Below are positions 15,362-23,507 of a stretch of 36,516 nt of DNA, in pieces; within the stretch, counting starts at the first letter, position 1, and each line of letters opens with the position of its first letter. The notes under the pieces were generated by a model that searched no databases, had not been told where the DNA came from, and saw nothing but the letters and a program-made list of their open reading frames with translations. The position numbers and the translations under genes were made by a program. The stretch covers positions 1 through 36,516 of the forward strand of contig CAOJVE010000007.1 of assembly GCA_948444865.1 (NCBI GenBank), given 5' to 3'. This DNA is from an uncultured Lachnospiraceae bacterium. Lineage in GTDB: Bacteria > Bacillota > Clostridia > Lachnospirales > Lachnospiraceae.

Positions 15362-17017
15362 ATGAAGAAGAGATGGGGAATCTGGATACTGGCAGTATGG
15401 TTGCTGCTGGGCGTTTTCTCTGTGGAAGCAATGGCGGCCGACGGCGGGCGCGCCGGGGCAAAGCGGGAGTCGGAGGCGTTTGTATGCACGTGGGTGAATC
15501 CCATGTATCCAGAGGCGGAGATTGCCAGCCCGGGGGAGATCGAAGAGGCGGCGCTCCCAGAGGACAGGGCCGGCGCAGGCGGATCCGCGCTGACCATGGA
15601 CGGGGCGGCCAGGAAGCTGCGGCAGGAGATGGTGAATCGGAGCGCAATGGCCGTGGTGTACGTACAGGCCAATAATCTCAGCAGGGAAGAAGCTGCAAAT
15701 GCTGTTTTAGATAAGGCAATGTCTGTAGACAGCAAGACCGCCGGGCGGGAAGGCGACTACATCCGGTGGCATTTAGCGGGGGCCACCATGGCGGCCAGCG
15801 CCCATAATCTGAATGGGACGGTTCAGTACAGCATCGTGTATTTGATGCGTTTTTACACAAGCAAGCAGCAGGAGAACCAGGTGACGGCGAAGGTTGAGCG
15901 GGTTCTCTCCTCCCTGGGCGTGAGCAAAAAGACGAATTACGGCAAGGTGAAGGCCATATACGATTACATCTGTAAGAATGTGACTTACGACTACGCGGGA
16001 CTGAATGACAGCTCCACGGGCAAATACACGGCGTACAATGCGCTTATGAACGGGCGGGCCGTCTGCCAGGGCTATGCCAGCCTGTTTTACCGGATGGCCA
16101 GGGACGCCGGGCTGCAGGTCCGGTTCATACCGGGCTCGTCCAGGTCTGTGCCCCATGCCTGGAATATCGTGAAGTTGGGAAAATATTATTATAACCTGGA
16201 TTCCACCTGGGACGCGGGGAGCCGCAGTTATTCATTCTTCCTGAAAAGCAACAATGCGTTCCCGGATCATGCCCGAAAAATCGATTATGCATCTGCGGCA
16301 TTCAATAGGGCGTACCCCATGGCGGCGAAGTCTTACAGCTCTTCCACGGCGGCGTACAATATTTCAAAAGCGTCCGTTTCCGGGCTTAAGACCAAGGCGT
16401 ATACCGGGAAAAAGATCACCCAGAGTCCGACTTTAAGGCTGGGCGGGTCCGCGTTAAAAAAGGACCGGGATTATACAATCTCTTACAAAAATAATGTAAA
16501 CGTCGGCACGGCGACGGTTGCTTTCAAAGGGAAAGGGAACTATTCGGGCGCGCTGAAAAAGACGTTTAAGATCACGCTGAAAAAAGGGAATGTCTACCAG
16601 GCGGGCGCCTATAAATACCGGGTGACGGACATCGGCGCCAGCGGGAAAAAAGGCGCCGTGAGCCTGGCCGGGGCTGTGAACAAGGCCATTTCGTCGGTGA
16701 ATGTTGGCGGAGAGGTGAAGATCGGCGGGAAAACGATGAATATCACGGCCATAAGCGCCAACGCCTTTAAAAACAACAAGAACCTGGCCAGCGTTTCCAT
16801 CGGGAAAAATGTGAAAAGAATAGGAAACCAGGCATTTTACGGGGCGTCCAGTTTGAGGTCGATTGTAATCAGAGGCGCGAAGCTAAACAACGTGGGGGAA
16901 AAGACGTTTTTTGGCATTCACAAAAAAGCTTCCATAAGAGTGAAAAGCGGTATGCGCGCCAGGTATAAGGCGCTTTTGAAAGGAAAAGGGCAGCCGAAGT
17001 CGGTTGTGATTCGGTAA
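15362..17017 (+). CDS. Secreted transglutaminase-like protein with leucine-rich C-terminus
   Basis: Exported 551-residue protein. Residues 1 to about 25 are a signal peptide (KKR, hydrophobic core, VEAMA). Residues about 170-285 form a transglutaminase-like cysteine peptidase-fold domain with Cys235 in AVCQGYASLFYRMA, His265 in VPHAWNIV and Asp280 in YYNLDSTWD. Residues about 340-405 resemble a beta-sandwich repeat found in clostridial surface proteins (AYTGKKITQSP...DYTISYKNNVNVGTATVAFKGKGNYSG). Residues about 455-551 resemble BspA-type leucine-rich repeats (AFKNNKNLASVSIGKNVKRIGNQAFYGASSLRSI). It has no sortase motif. The ATG follows AAGGTGAG. The reaction, crosslinking or hydrolysis of a wall or protein substrate, is not known. 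It appears monocistronic. Confidence 0.85.
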   Translation: MKKRWGIWILAVWLLLGVFSVEAMAADGGRAGAKRESEAFVCTWVNPMYPEAEIASPGEIEEAALPEDRAGAGGSALTMDGAARKLRQEMVNRSAMAVVYVQANNLSREEAANAVLDKAMSVDSKTAGREGDYIRWHLAGATMAASAHNLNGTVQYSIVYLMRFYTSKQQENQVTAKVERVLSSLGVSKKTNYGKVKAIYDYICKNVTYDYAGLNDSSTGKYTAYNALMNGRAVCQGYASLFYRMARDAGLQVRFIPGSSRSVPHAWNIVKLGKYYYNLDSTWDAGSRSYSFFLKSNNAFPDHARKIDYASAAFNRAYPMAAKSYSSSTAAYNISKASVSGLKTKAYTGKKITQSPTLRLGGSALKKDRDYTISYKNNVNVGTATVAFKGKGNYSGALKKTFKITLKKGNVYQAGAYKYRVTDIGASGKKGAVSLAGAVNKAISSVNVGGEVKIGGKTMNITAISANAFKNNKNLASVSIGKNVKRIGNQAFYGASSLRSIVIRGAKLNNVGEKTFFGIHKKASIRVKSGMRARYKALLKGKGQPKSVVIR

Positions 17018-17023
17018 GTGAAA

Positions 17024-17054
17024 AGAGGGGAAGCGTTTGGCGCATTTCCCCTCT
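17024..17054 (+). terminator. Hairpin after the secreted transglutaminase gene
   Basis: AGAGGGGAA pairs with TTCCCCTCT (9 bases), with an inner GCG/CGC. It starts 6 bases after the stop codon, but no T-run follows, so termination efficiency is uncertain. Confidence 0.45.
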
Positions 17055-17078
17055 GAGAATATAAGCGTGGCGAAAGAA

Positions 17079-17094
17079 CGCCTTTCCAAAGGCG
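17079..17094 (-). terminator. Terminator hairpin of the 17135-17836 gene
   Basis: CGCCTTT and AAAGGCG pair around two bases; on the minus strand the hairpin is followed by TTCTTTCG. It lies about 40 bases beyond the stop of the minus-strand gene. Confidence 0.45.
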
Positions 17095-17134
17095 GGATAA
17101 GCGTTTTGTTCGTCCGTTTGCGTTTAGTCTGAAG

Positions 17135-17836
17135 CTATTTCTGTAATAATTTTTTTCTTATTTTTGTGTAATTCATCTTTCCGTTTATCGGCTCCAAATT
17201 TTTGGGATTCGCAAGAGACATAAACTTTTTCTTGGTAATTTTTTTATTTCCGTAATAGTAAAAGGGCTTCTCGGTGAATTTCTCTCCGTTGTCCGGGTAG
17301 CCGTTTTTGTTCGTGTCTTTAAAGTGCAGGATTTTCAGTGGTTTGGGGTGGCGACTGACCAACTTGTAATTTTTTATTTTCATGCAGTATACATTTCGAA
17401 CGGCTCCGGCATAATCGTTATTTAAGTTGTATAAATAATTTTTCTTTGGAGCATAGGAATAGCCTGTATTGCCCATAACGCCATATCCCCATTGCTCCAT
17501 TAGGGCGCACGCTTTTTTTGTTTTGGTATTGTATGTATACATACTTACCCAATTTCCATTCTTGCCTACCACAAGTTCCGGGATGTTATCGTTATTAAAA
17601 TAAATTAAGTCGTAGCTGTACGGCGTATAGGAAATGAATTTGGACGAATGGTTCGCCCGTTCCTGTTTACTTTTTTTATTACAATCCTGCACTATTTTTA
17701 GGTAAGCTTTTTTCCAGGATTTGGAGGTTGTTTTGGCGGCCGCCTCAACGGAAGCGGTATTCACATAGCAGGCGCTGCCCAATGCCATGGATATTGCGAT
17801 ACCAAATGTGATTGCGGTTTTCAGAAATTTTTTCAT
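17135..17836 (-). CDS. Secreted protein of unknown function with EF-hand-like loop
   Basis: A 233-residue protein with a signal peptide (MKKFLKTAITFGIAISMALGS, likely cleaved after about residue 33 near VEAAA) and a basic mature part. I do not recognise a named family. It contains YDLIYFNNDNIPELVVGKNG, a pattern seen in many clostridial exported proteins where an acidic loop precedes PEL, and a 12-residue DTNKNGYPDNGE with Asp1, Asn3, Asn5, Gly6, Asp9 and Glu12 as in an EF-hand or dockerin calcium loop. The ATG at 17836 is preceded by AAAGGAG. Its codons are more AT-rich than its neighbours. It lies between the convergent transglutaminase gene and argD. Confidence 0.75.
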   Translation of the reverse strand: MKKFLKTAITFGIAISMALGSACYVNTASVEAAAKTTSKSWKKAYLKIVQDCNKKSKQERANHSSKFISYTPYSYDLIYFNNDNIPELVVGKNGNWVSMYTYNTKTKKACALMEQWGYGVMGNTGYSYAPKKNYLYNLNNDYAGAVRNVYCMKIKNYKLVSRHPKPLKILHFKDTNKNGYPDNGEKFTEKPFYYYGNKKITKKKFMSLANPKNLEPINGKMNYTKIRKKLLQK

Positions 17837-17894
17837 AGTGAGGCTCCTTTCTGTTCTCGGCGCAGAGTGTGTCTTTAATATTGAGAGTGGGCGC

Positions 17895-19085
17895 TTAATT
17901 TAAGCTGTCTTTTAACTTTTCGATCATTTCGTCTATGTGCTGCTTTTCTATAATAAGAGGCGGCACAAGACGAAGCACGTCGGTTCCGGCGGAGATGACC
18001 AGCAGGTTATTTTCTAGGGCGCGGTTTACGACTTCTCCTACGGGGCGGCCGTCGATAACCAATCCCTGCATGAAGCCTTTGCCGCGGCGGGTTTTTACGC
18101 AGGGGTATTCCTGGATTAGTTCATCCAGGCGTTTTTCCAGGTAAGGAGTCAGCTCCCGCACGTGTTCTACGATTTTTTCCTGCTCGTAAATGTCCAGAAC
18201 GGCGCGGACGGCGGCGCAGGCCAGCGGGTTTCCGCCGTAGGTGGTTCCATGGTCGCCCGGCTCCAGGGAATGGGCGGCGGCTTTTGCGCCTAATACGAAC
18301 GCGCCCACGGGAACGCCGCCTCCCAGCGCTTTGGCGCAGGTCATAATGTCTGGCTTTACGTTGTATCCCTGCCAGGCGAAATAATCGCCGGTTCTGCCCA
18401 TGCCGCACTGGATTTCGTCCAGAATGAGGAGTATGTCATGCTCGTCGCAGAGCTGGCGCAGCCCTTCCAGAAATTCCTGGGAGGCGGGGTAGATGCCGCC
18501 TTCGCCCTGGACGGTTTCCGTGATGATGGCGCAGACGGAAGGGTCCAGCTGGGCTTTCACGCTGTCCAGGTCGTTGAAGTCGGCGAATTTCACGCCGCCC
18601 ATCAGCGGCTCAAAGGCTTCCCGGTAGTGGGCGTTTCCGGTGACGGAGAGGGCGCCTACGGTTCTGCCGTGGAAAGAATGGTTCATGGCGATGACGCTGT
18701 GCCCGGCGTGGCCGTCCCGGCAGAAGGCGTATTTCTTGGCCGCTTTCAATGCGCCTTCAATGGCTTCCGCACCGCTGTTGGTGAAAAAAACTTTCTCCAT
18801 GCCGCTGGCTTTTTTAACTTTTTCTCCGGCCTCCATCATGGGGGTGTTGTAGTACAGGTTGGAGATGTGGGTGAGCTTTTTGGCCTGTTCCTGCAGGGCC
18901 TTCGTGTACGTCGGGTGGCCATATCCTAAGCAGTTGACGGCGATTCCCGCGGCGAAGTCCAGGTATTTTTTCCCGTCCACGTCGTACAGGTACACGCCTT
19001 CGCCCTTTTCCAGCACAATCTGATAGCGGTTGTAGGTGTGCAGGATGGCGTTTTCGGATTTTTCAATATAATTATTCGTCTTCAT
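17895..19085 (-). CDS. argD: Acetylornithine aminotransferase
   Basis: PLP-dependent class III aminotransferase that converts N-acetylglutamate semialdehyde to N-acetylornithine. The internal aldimine lysine is Lys252 in [15 protein letters not shown], preceded by the cofactor Asp in [29 protein letters not shown] and NHSFHGRT are also visible. The ATG at 19085 is chosen because CGAGGT lies 6 bases upstream, giving 396 residues; an upstream ATG at 19103 adds only six residues. It overlaps the end of argB by 14 bases and is the last gene of argCJBD. Confidence 0.95.
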   Translation of the reverse strand: MKTNNYIEKSENAILHTYNRYQIVLEKGEGVYLYDVDGKKYLDFAAGIAVNCLGYGHPTYTKALQEQAKKLTHISNLYYNTPMMEAGEKVKKASGMEKVFFTNSGAEAIEGALKAAKKYAFCRDGHAGHSVIAMNHSFHGRTVGALSVTGNAHYREAFEPLMGGVKFADFNDLDSVKAQLDPSVCAIITETVQGEGGIYPASQEFLEGLRQLCDEHDILLILDEIQCGMGRTGDYFAWQGYNVKPDIMTCAKALGGGVPVGAFVLGAKAAAHSLEPGDHGTTYGGNPLACAAVRAVLDIYEQEKIVEHVRELTPYLEKRLDELIQEYPCVKTRRGKGFMQGLVIDGRPVGEVVNRALENNLLVISAGTDVLRLVPPLIIEKQHIDEMIEKLKDSLN

Positions 19086-19968
19086 GATAATACCTCGTTT
19101 CATCTTCCCGCAAAATGGCGGTTCCGATGCCTTTGTTGGTGAAAATTTCCAGAAGCAGACTGTGGGGAATCCGCCCGTCCAGGATGTGCACCCGGTTTAC
19201 GCCCTCACAGATGGCGTGGATGCAGTTGTTTAGTTTGGGGATCATGCCGCCGCCCACATTCCCCTGGGAAATCAGCGCTTCGGCTTCGTGGATGTGCAGT
19301 TCGGAAATCAGGCTTTCCGGGTCTGCGGAATCTCTGTACACGCCTTCAATGTCTGTGAGAAATGCCAGTTTCTCCGCATCCATGGCGGAGGCGATGGCGC
19401 AGGCGGCGTCGTCCGCGTTGATGTTGTAGGTCTGGAAATCTTTGTCCATGCCGATGGGGCAGACGATCGGAAGAAAATCTTTTTCCAGAAGGTCTTCCAG
19501 CAGCTTGGGCGCCACTTCCTGAATCTCGCCCACAAAGCCGATGTCCTCGCCGTTGGAGGTCTTTTTGGAAACCTTCAGGAGTCCTCCGTCCTTGCCGCTG
19601 ACGCCCACGGCTTTTACGCCCAGGGACTGCACCAGGGAAACCAGTTCTTTGTTGACTTTGCTAAGAACCATCTCCGCCACTTCCATGGTTTCCGCGTCTG
19701 TGACCCGCAGACCGTTTACGAAACGGGGTTCCATGCCTACTTTTCCCACCCAGCGGCTGATTTCTTTGCCGCCGCCGTGGACGATGATGGGTTTGAAGCC
19801 TACCAGCTTCAGCAAAACTACGTCTTCAATGACATTTTTCTTCAGTTCGTTGTCCACCATGGCGCTGCCGCCATATTTGACCACCACGATTTTTCGGTTG
19901 AAACGCTGGATGTAGGGCAAAGCTTCGATGAGCACTTCCGCTTTGTCCAGGTATTTTTGATTGACCAT
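19072..19968 (-). CDS. argB: Acetylglutamate kinase
   Basis: Phosphorylates N-acetylglutamate, the second step of the acetylated ornithine route. It is a 298-residue amino acid kinase fold protein with [10 protein letters not shown] near residue 28, [13 protein letters not shown] near residue 62, [18 protein letters not shown] near residue 85 and the C-terminal [27 protein letters not shown]. The N-terminal helix ahead of the first strand is the type linked to the arginine-inhibited hexameric enzymes, so feedback inhibition is plausible, though not provable here. The ribosome site is GGGGAGGA. It starts 22 bases after argJ and overlaps argD. Confidence 0.97.
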   Translation of the reverse strand: MVNQKYLDKAEVLIEALPYIQRFNRKIVVVKYGGSAMVDNELKKNVIEDVVLLKLVGFKPIIVHGGGKEISRWVGKVGMEPRFVNGLRVTDAETMEVAEMVLSKVNKELVSLVQSLGVKAVGVSGKDGGLLKVSKKTSNGEDIGFVGEIQEVAPKLLEDLLEKDFLPIVCPIGMDKDFQTYNINADDAACAIASAMDAEKLAFLTDIEGVYRDSADPESLISELHIHEAEALISQGNVGGGMIPKLNNCIHAICEGVNRVHILDGRIPHSLLLEIFTNKGIGTAILREDETRYYHEDE

Positions 19969-19990
19969 TTGTATGTGTCCTCCCCTAAAT

Positions 19991-21220
19991 TTATGAGCGG
20001 TAATCTGCGTTGATGTTGATGTATTCGTGGGTTAAATCGCAGCCCCAGGCCGTCGCTGTCTCTACGCCTGTTTTTATATCGGCGATGACGGTTATAGTTT
20101 TTTCGGATAAAATCTTTGTGGCCTCCTCTTCGCTGTAGGTTGTGGCCGTTCCGTTTTCCAGAAGCTGTAATTTTCCCGCGGCGCTTTCTATATATAAATC
20201 CACTTTTTCTGGGTTAAATTCCGCGCCGGAGTAGCCCATGGCGCATAAGATCCGGCCCCAGTTGGCGTCGTGTCCGTAGATGGCCGCTTTGGTCAGGTTG
20301 GATGAGACGATGGATTTTGCCAGGGTGCGGGCCTGGTCTTTCTGGCCGGCTCCGATGATCTTGGCCTCTAATAGGGCGGTGCAGCCCTCGCCGTCTGCGG
20401 CGATGGATTTTGCCAGGGTTTCGTTTACGTAGCGCAGCGCTTCCAAAAAGTCCTGGTAGTCCTGGTTTTCTTCGTCAATCTTCGGGTTTCCCGCCTGCCC
20501 GTTGGCCAGCAAAAGCACGGTGTCGTTGGTGGAGGTGTCCCCGTCTACGGAAACCATGTTATAGCTGTCGGCTACGGTCTGGGACAGCGCTTTTTGCAGC
20601 AGGTCCTTGGAAATGCAGGCGTCGGTGGTGACGAAGGAGAGCATGGTGCACATGTTGGGATGGATCATGCCGGAGCCTTTGCACATGCCGCCGATGCTTA
20701 CGGGTTTTCCGCCCAGGAAGAGACGCACGGCCGCTTCTTTTTTCACCGTGTCGGTGGTTAGGATGGCCTGCGCCGCCTCTGCCGCCGCTTCCCGGCTGTC
20801 GCCCAGTCCTTTGACCAGAAGGGGAAGGCCGTTTTGGATCTGCTTCATGGGGATTTGCTGCCCGATTACGCCGGTGGATGTAACCAGCACGGAGGTTTCT
20901 GGAATGTTCAGTAGCTTTCCGGCCTCTTGGGCGGTTTTCTGGCAGGCTTCCATGCCTTCCTGTCCGGTGCAGGCGTTGGCTACGCCGCTGTTGCACACCA
21001 CTGCCTGGGCGCAGGGCTGCTGTCGCACCAGTTCCTGGTCCCATTTTACCGGGGCGGCTTTGACTATGTTTGTGGTGAATGTGCCGGCCGCTTTGCAGGG
21101 CGCAAGGCTGTAGAGCAGCGCCATGTCTTTCTGGCCGTTTTTCTTGATTCCGGCTGCCGCGCCCGCGGCCTTAAAGCCCTGGGGAGCGGTTACGCCGCCG
21201 TCGATGATTTGATATGTCAT
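19991..21220 (-). CDS. argJ: Ornithine acetyltransferase / glutamate N-acetyltransferase
   Basis: Recycles the acetyl group from N-acetylornithine to glutamate and, in bifunctional forms, also starts the pathway with acetyl-CoA. The self-cleavage site is CTMLSF with nucleophile Thr192, preceded by [14 protein letters not shown]. The oxyanion-hole pair is in TSTGVIGQ, and the C-terminal [18 protein letters not shown] is conserved. The ATG at 21220 is supported by AAGGAG upstream and yields 409 residues; the frame is open further to 21280. Neither argA nor argE is present locally, consistent with the cyclic pathway, but mono- or bifunctionality cannot be decided from sequence alone. Confidence 0.96.
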   Translation of the reverse strand: MTYQIIDGGVTAPQGFKAAGAAAGIKKNGQKDMALLYSLAPCKAAGTFTTNIVKAAPVKWDQELVRQQPCAQAVVCNSGVANACTGQEGMEACQKTAQEAGKLLNIPETSVLVTSTGVIGQQIPMKQIQNGLPLLVKGLGDSREAAAEAAQAILTTDTVKKEAAVRLFLGGKPVSIGGMCKGSGMIHPNMCTMLSFVTTDACISKDLLQKALSQTVADSYNMVSVDGDTSTNDTVLLLANGQAGNPKIDEENQDYQDFLEALRYVNETLAKSIAADGEGCTALLEAKIIGAGQKDQARTLAKSIVSSNLTKAAIYGHDANWGRILCAMGYSGAEFNPEKVDLYIESAAGKLQLLENGTATTYSEEEATKILSEKTITVIADIKTGVETATAWGCDLTHEYININADYRS

Positions 21221-21343
21221 GGGTTTTGTATCTCCTTGTGTTTTTTTATAGGAAACGTCATAAATTTTTTTGCTGCGCACAAACGCAGAATCTGCCCTTG
21301 CAAAAACCGTGCGTATCCCCCGGAGGGTTTACGATAGAATGGG

Positions 21344-22393
21344 TCAGGGGAATACGGGAACCAGCGTAAGGCCCTGGCTCTCTTCCAGCCCGAACATCAG
21401 GTTCATATTCTGCACAGCCTGCCCGGCGGCGCCTTTGACCACGTTATCCATGGCCCCCATCATCACGACGCGGTGGGTTCTGGGGTCGATGGTAAAGTTT
21501 ACGTCCACGTAGTTGCTGCCTTTCACCCAGCGGGTCTGTGGGCAGAGTCCCTTGTCCAGCACGCGGACAAAAGTTTCGTCCTGGTAGTAGCGATTGTAAA
21601 TCCGGCGAACTTCCTCTTCCTGGATGTTTTCGCATTCTTTTTTCAGGGAGGCGTAGGCCGTGACCAGGATGCCGCGGTTCATGGGCGCCAGATGGGGCGT
21701 GAAGTTCACCATAAGCTCTTCCCCGGCGGCCAGGCTTAGCTGGTCTTCGATTTCCGGCGTGTGGCGGTGGGTGGTTACGCCATAGGCCTTGATGCTGTCG
21801 TGGACTTCACAGAATAGGTTGTCTGTCTTGGCGCCGCGGCCTGCGCCGGAAACGCCGGATTTCGCGTCGATGATGATGGTGGAGGGTTCCAGGATTCCTT
21901 CCTTTAATAAGGGATATATGCTCAAAATGGAGCAGGTGGGATAGCAGCCCGGATTGGCGATGAGCCGCGCGCCGCGAATCTGCTCCCGGTTGATCTCGCA
22001 GAGCCCGTACACAGCCTCCTGGACGAACTGGGGCGTGGGGTGCTGGATGTTATACCAGGCCTCGTATTTCTTCACGTCCTTGATGCGGAAGTCGGCGCTT
22101 AAGTCGATGACCTTCGCCTTGGATAAAATGTCCTCGTTGAGCAGGGAGGCGCACAGCCCCTGGGGCGTAGCGGTGAAAATCACGTCTGCCTGTTCGGCCA
22201 TTTTCGCCATATTGTCGTCCAGACAGGCGCCCTCCACAATCTGAAACATATTCTGGTAAATCCGGGCGTACTCCTCCCCCACGTAGCTGCGGGAGCCGTA
22301 CCAGATGATTTCGGCTTCCTTGTGAGCGGCCAGAATACGAACCAGCTCCGCCCCGGCGTAACCGGTGGCGCCGATAATTCCTACTTTTATCAT
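21344..22393 (-). CDS. argC: N-acetyl-gamma-glutamyl-phosphate reductase
   Basis: NADPH-dependent reductase that makes N-acetylglutamate semialdehyde. The dinucleotide-binding loop is GIIGATGYAGAELVRIL at residue 6 and the catalytic Cys150 is in IANPGCYPTCSILS. KSGVSGAGRG and HRHTPEIEDQL are further family signatures. Length 349 is normal. The ATG at 22393 follows AAGAAAGG. It is the first gene of argCJBD, 123 bases ahead of the chosen argJ start, with a long leader of about 240 bases back to the promoter. Confidence 0.97.
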   Translation of the reverse strand: MIKVGIIGATGYAGAELVRILAAHKEAEIIWYGSRSYVGEEYARIYQNMFQIVEGACLDDNMAKMAEQADVIFTATPQGLCASLLNEDILSKAKVIDLSADFRIKDVKKYEAWYNIQHPTPQFVQEAVYGLCEINREQIRGARLIANPGCYPTCSILSIYPLLKEGILEPSTIIIDAKSGVSGAGRGAKTDNLFCEVHDSIKAYGVTTHRHTPEIEDQLSLAAGEELMVNFTPHLAPMNRGILVTAYASLKKECENIQEEEVRRIYNRYYQDETFVRVLDKGLCPQTRWVKGSNYVDVNFTIDPRTHRVVMMGAMDNVVKGAAGQAVQNMNLMFGLEESQGLTLVPVFP

Positions 22394-22489
22394 AATGCTG
22401 CACCAAACCTTTCTTAAAAAATCTTTTCCAACTATATATGACTGAAAGCGCCCAGAGCGTGATGTAAAACCGCTTTATGTCAACTGCGC

Positions 22490-22512
22490 GCCGCAAGGCA
22501 GGGCTTGCAGGC
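22490..22512 (-). promoter_or_regulatory. GC-rich hairpin in the argC leader
   Basis: GCC-GCAAG pairs with CTTGC-(A)-GGC around a GCAGGG loop. It lies in the transcribed leader about 100 bases before the argC ATG. No T-run follows on the minus strand, so a simple terminator is not indicated. Confidence 0.35.
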
Positions 22513-22634
22513 GGCATAAATGGGTTTTAAGACACACGCTAGGTTGGTTCTTTGATATGTTAGAAACATGCCTTGAACATCATATAATATTTTCGCTCAT
22601 CCGTAAAGGCAGAAATTGGGAGCGTTCTCATGAT

Positions 22635-22679
22635 TGCATAATTATACATCTTATTCGGGAAATATGCAAGGAATATTCA
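22635..22679. promoter_or_regulatory. Two ARG-box-like operator sites
   Basis: TGCATAATTATACA (22635-22648) is a near-palindrome that matches the TGAATAATTATTCA-type ARG box at most positions. TGCAAGGAATATTCA (22665-22679) is a second, weaker match. They cover the -10 and -35 boxes of the argC promoter. The assignment rests on similarity to the ArgR/AhrC consensus only. Confidence 0.55.
22641..22669 (-). promoter_or_regulatory. Promoter of argCJBD
   Basis: On the minus strand TTGCAT (22664-22669) and TATAAT (22641-22646) with a 17-base spacer. Both boxes lie within ARG-box-like sequences, an arrangement that fits repression by ArgR/AhrC in the presence of arginine. Confidence 0.7.
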
Positions 22680-22709
22680 TGAAAGTGAATAAAATATTTG
22701 CGGAAAAAA

Positions 22710-22738
22710 TTGACTTTGGTTATCATATATGATAACAT
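22710..22738 (+). promoter_or_regulatory. Promoter of the toxin-antitoxin remnant
   Basis: TTGACT (22710-22715) and TAACAT (22733-22738) with a 17-base spacer; a perfect palindrome fills the spacer and part of the -10. Confidence 0.5.
22719..22736. promoter_or_regulatory. 18-base perfect palindrome, likely antitoxin operator
   Basis: GTTATCATATATGATAAC reads the same on both strands. It lies between and over the promoter boxes of the toxin-antitoxin remnant, where an XRE antitoxin would bind to repress its own operon. Confidence 0.6.
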
Positions 22739-22775
22739 TGTTTGTAATCAAAAGATTATAAGGAGGTGATGGATT

Positions 22776-22966
22776 TTGCAATTAGTTTTTTACAGAAAAG
22801 AAAACGGAAAAATTCCTGTGCAAGAATTTTTTATTTTAATATTATGATAAGCGAGTTATTTTATTATCTGGATTGATTAAAAAGACTATGAAGACGCCTA
22901 AAATTGAACTTAACAGGGAAAAAATATATGGATGACTATAAAAGAAAAAATAATTGCGAGAAATAA
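22776..22966 (+). pseudogene. Wrecked HigB/RelE-type toxin gene (Gp49-like)
   Basis: A perfect AGGAGGTGAT ribosome site leads to TTG at 22776, which reads QLVFYRKENGKIPVQEF, a typical start for toxins of the phage-Gp49-like/HigB family, then stops at 22847. In another frame from 22846 the sequence reads DKRVILLSGLIKKTMKTP then KIELNREK, the typical C-terminal part of the same family. A further shift in an A-rich run near 22921 restores DDYKRKNN and a stop at 22966. Thus both ends survive while about 45-50 middle codons, including most of the expected catalytic core, are deleted, and at least two frame changes exist. The toxin cannot be functional. Confidence 0.75.
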
Positions 22967-23003
22967 GGCAATAAGACTAATGTTTAAAAGGGATTGAATA
23001 ATT

Positions 23004-23291
23004 ATGAAAAATAAAACGGGTATATCTTTTGAAGAAGTTAAAATGAATATGATGAAAGACAAAGAATTTAGAGAAGAGTATGAAAAATTGACGCCCAGGT
23101 ATCAGGCTATTGAACAAATTATAAGAGCAAGGAAAGAGCAAAATATAACACAGTCTGAACTTGCAAAAAGGGTGGGGACGCAGAAAAGCAATATTTCACG
23201 CCTTGAAAGCGGCAATTACAACCCTAGTCTGGATTTTCTTGTAAAAGTGGCGGAATCGCTGGGGAAAAGTTTGAGTGTAAAAATAAAATAA
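23004..23291 (+). CDS. XRE-family antitoxin (HigA-like)
   Basis: A 95-residue DNA-binding protein with a helix-turn-helix at about residues 40-90: EQIIRARKEQNITQSELAKRVGTQKSNISRLESGNYNPSLDFLVKVA in order, the pattern of XRE/Cro-C1 antitoxins that accompany HigB/RelE toxins. The N-terminal EEVKMNMMKDKEFREEYEKL helix is the toxin-binding part in relatives. The frame is intact. It follows the wrecked toxin gene, so it is now an orphan antitoxin that may still repress its own promoter through the 22719-22736 palindrome or neutralise related toxins elsewhere. The ATG follows AAAAGGGA. Confidence 0.85.
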   Translation: MKNKTGISFEEVKMNMMKDKEFREEYEKLTPRYQAIEQIIRARKEQNITQSELAKRVGTQKSNISRLESGNYNPSLDFLVKVAESLGKSLSVKIK

Positions 23292-23434
23292 AAGATCGCT
23301 GACGGTTTGTGTTTTGAAGATGCATGAAATTCTGACCTGCGTATGACACTGTTGGCGGGCGGGAAGGCTCCTGAAACGTCTAACATTGAGAGAACGTTCA
23401 CGTTTGTTTTTTTGTTTATTCTTGAAATTCAGCG

Positions 23435-23463
23435 TTGAAAATAGGCATGAATAAGTGTAAGAT
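23435..23463 (+). promoter_or_regulatory. Promoter of the six-gene envelope operon
   Basis: TTGAAA (23435-23440) and TAAGAT (23458-23463) with a 17-base spacer, about 45 bases before the first ATG. The preceding part of the gap (23292-23434) holds a weak inverted repeat followed by a T-rich tract (about 23404-23420) that could end the antitoxin transcript. Confidence 0.5.
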
Positions 23464-23507
23464 TGTAGAGTAGAGATACAGATATTTTAATTAAGGAGGA
23501 AAGGAAC

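Larger units (their letters stand above)
22394..22775. promoter_or_regulatory. Intergenic control region between argC and the toxin-antitoxin remnant
   Basis: This 382-base gap holds, from left to right, the untranslated argC leader with a GC-rich hairpin (22490-22512), the argC promoter with two ARG-box-like sites, and the promoter and operator of the toxin-antitoxin remnant on the plus strand. I see no further gene in it. Confidence 0.6.

Noticed and set aside
22478..22483. A perfect TTGACA on the minus strand in the argC leader
   Set aside because: No -10 box lies 16-18 bases downstream (the bases there read ACGCTC), so it was not called as a second promoter.
22050..22517. A 155-codon minus-strand frame starting upstream of argC
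   Set aside because: It overlaps argC in another frame, has no ribosome site, and its second half is an out-of-frame reading of argC. The upstream part was kept only as argC leader.
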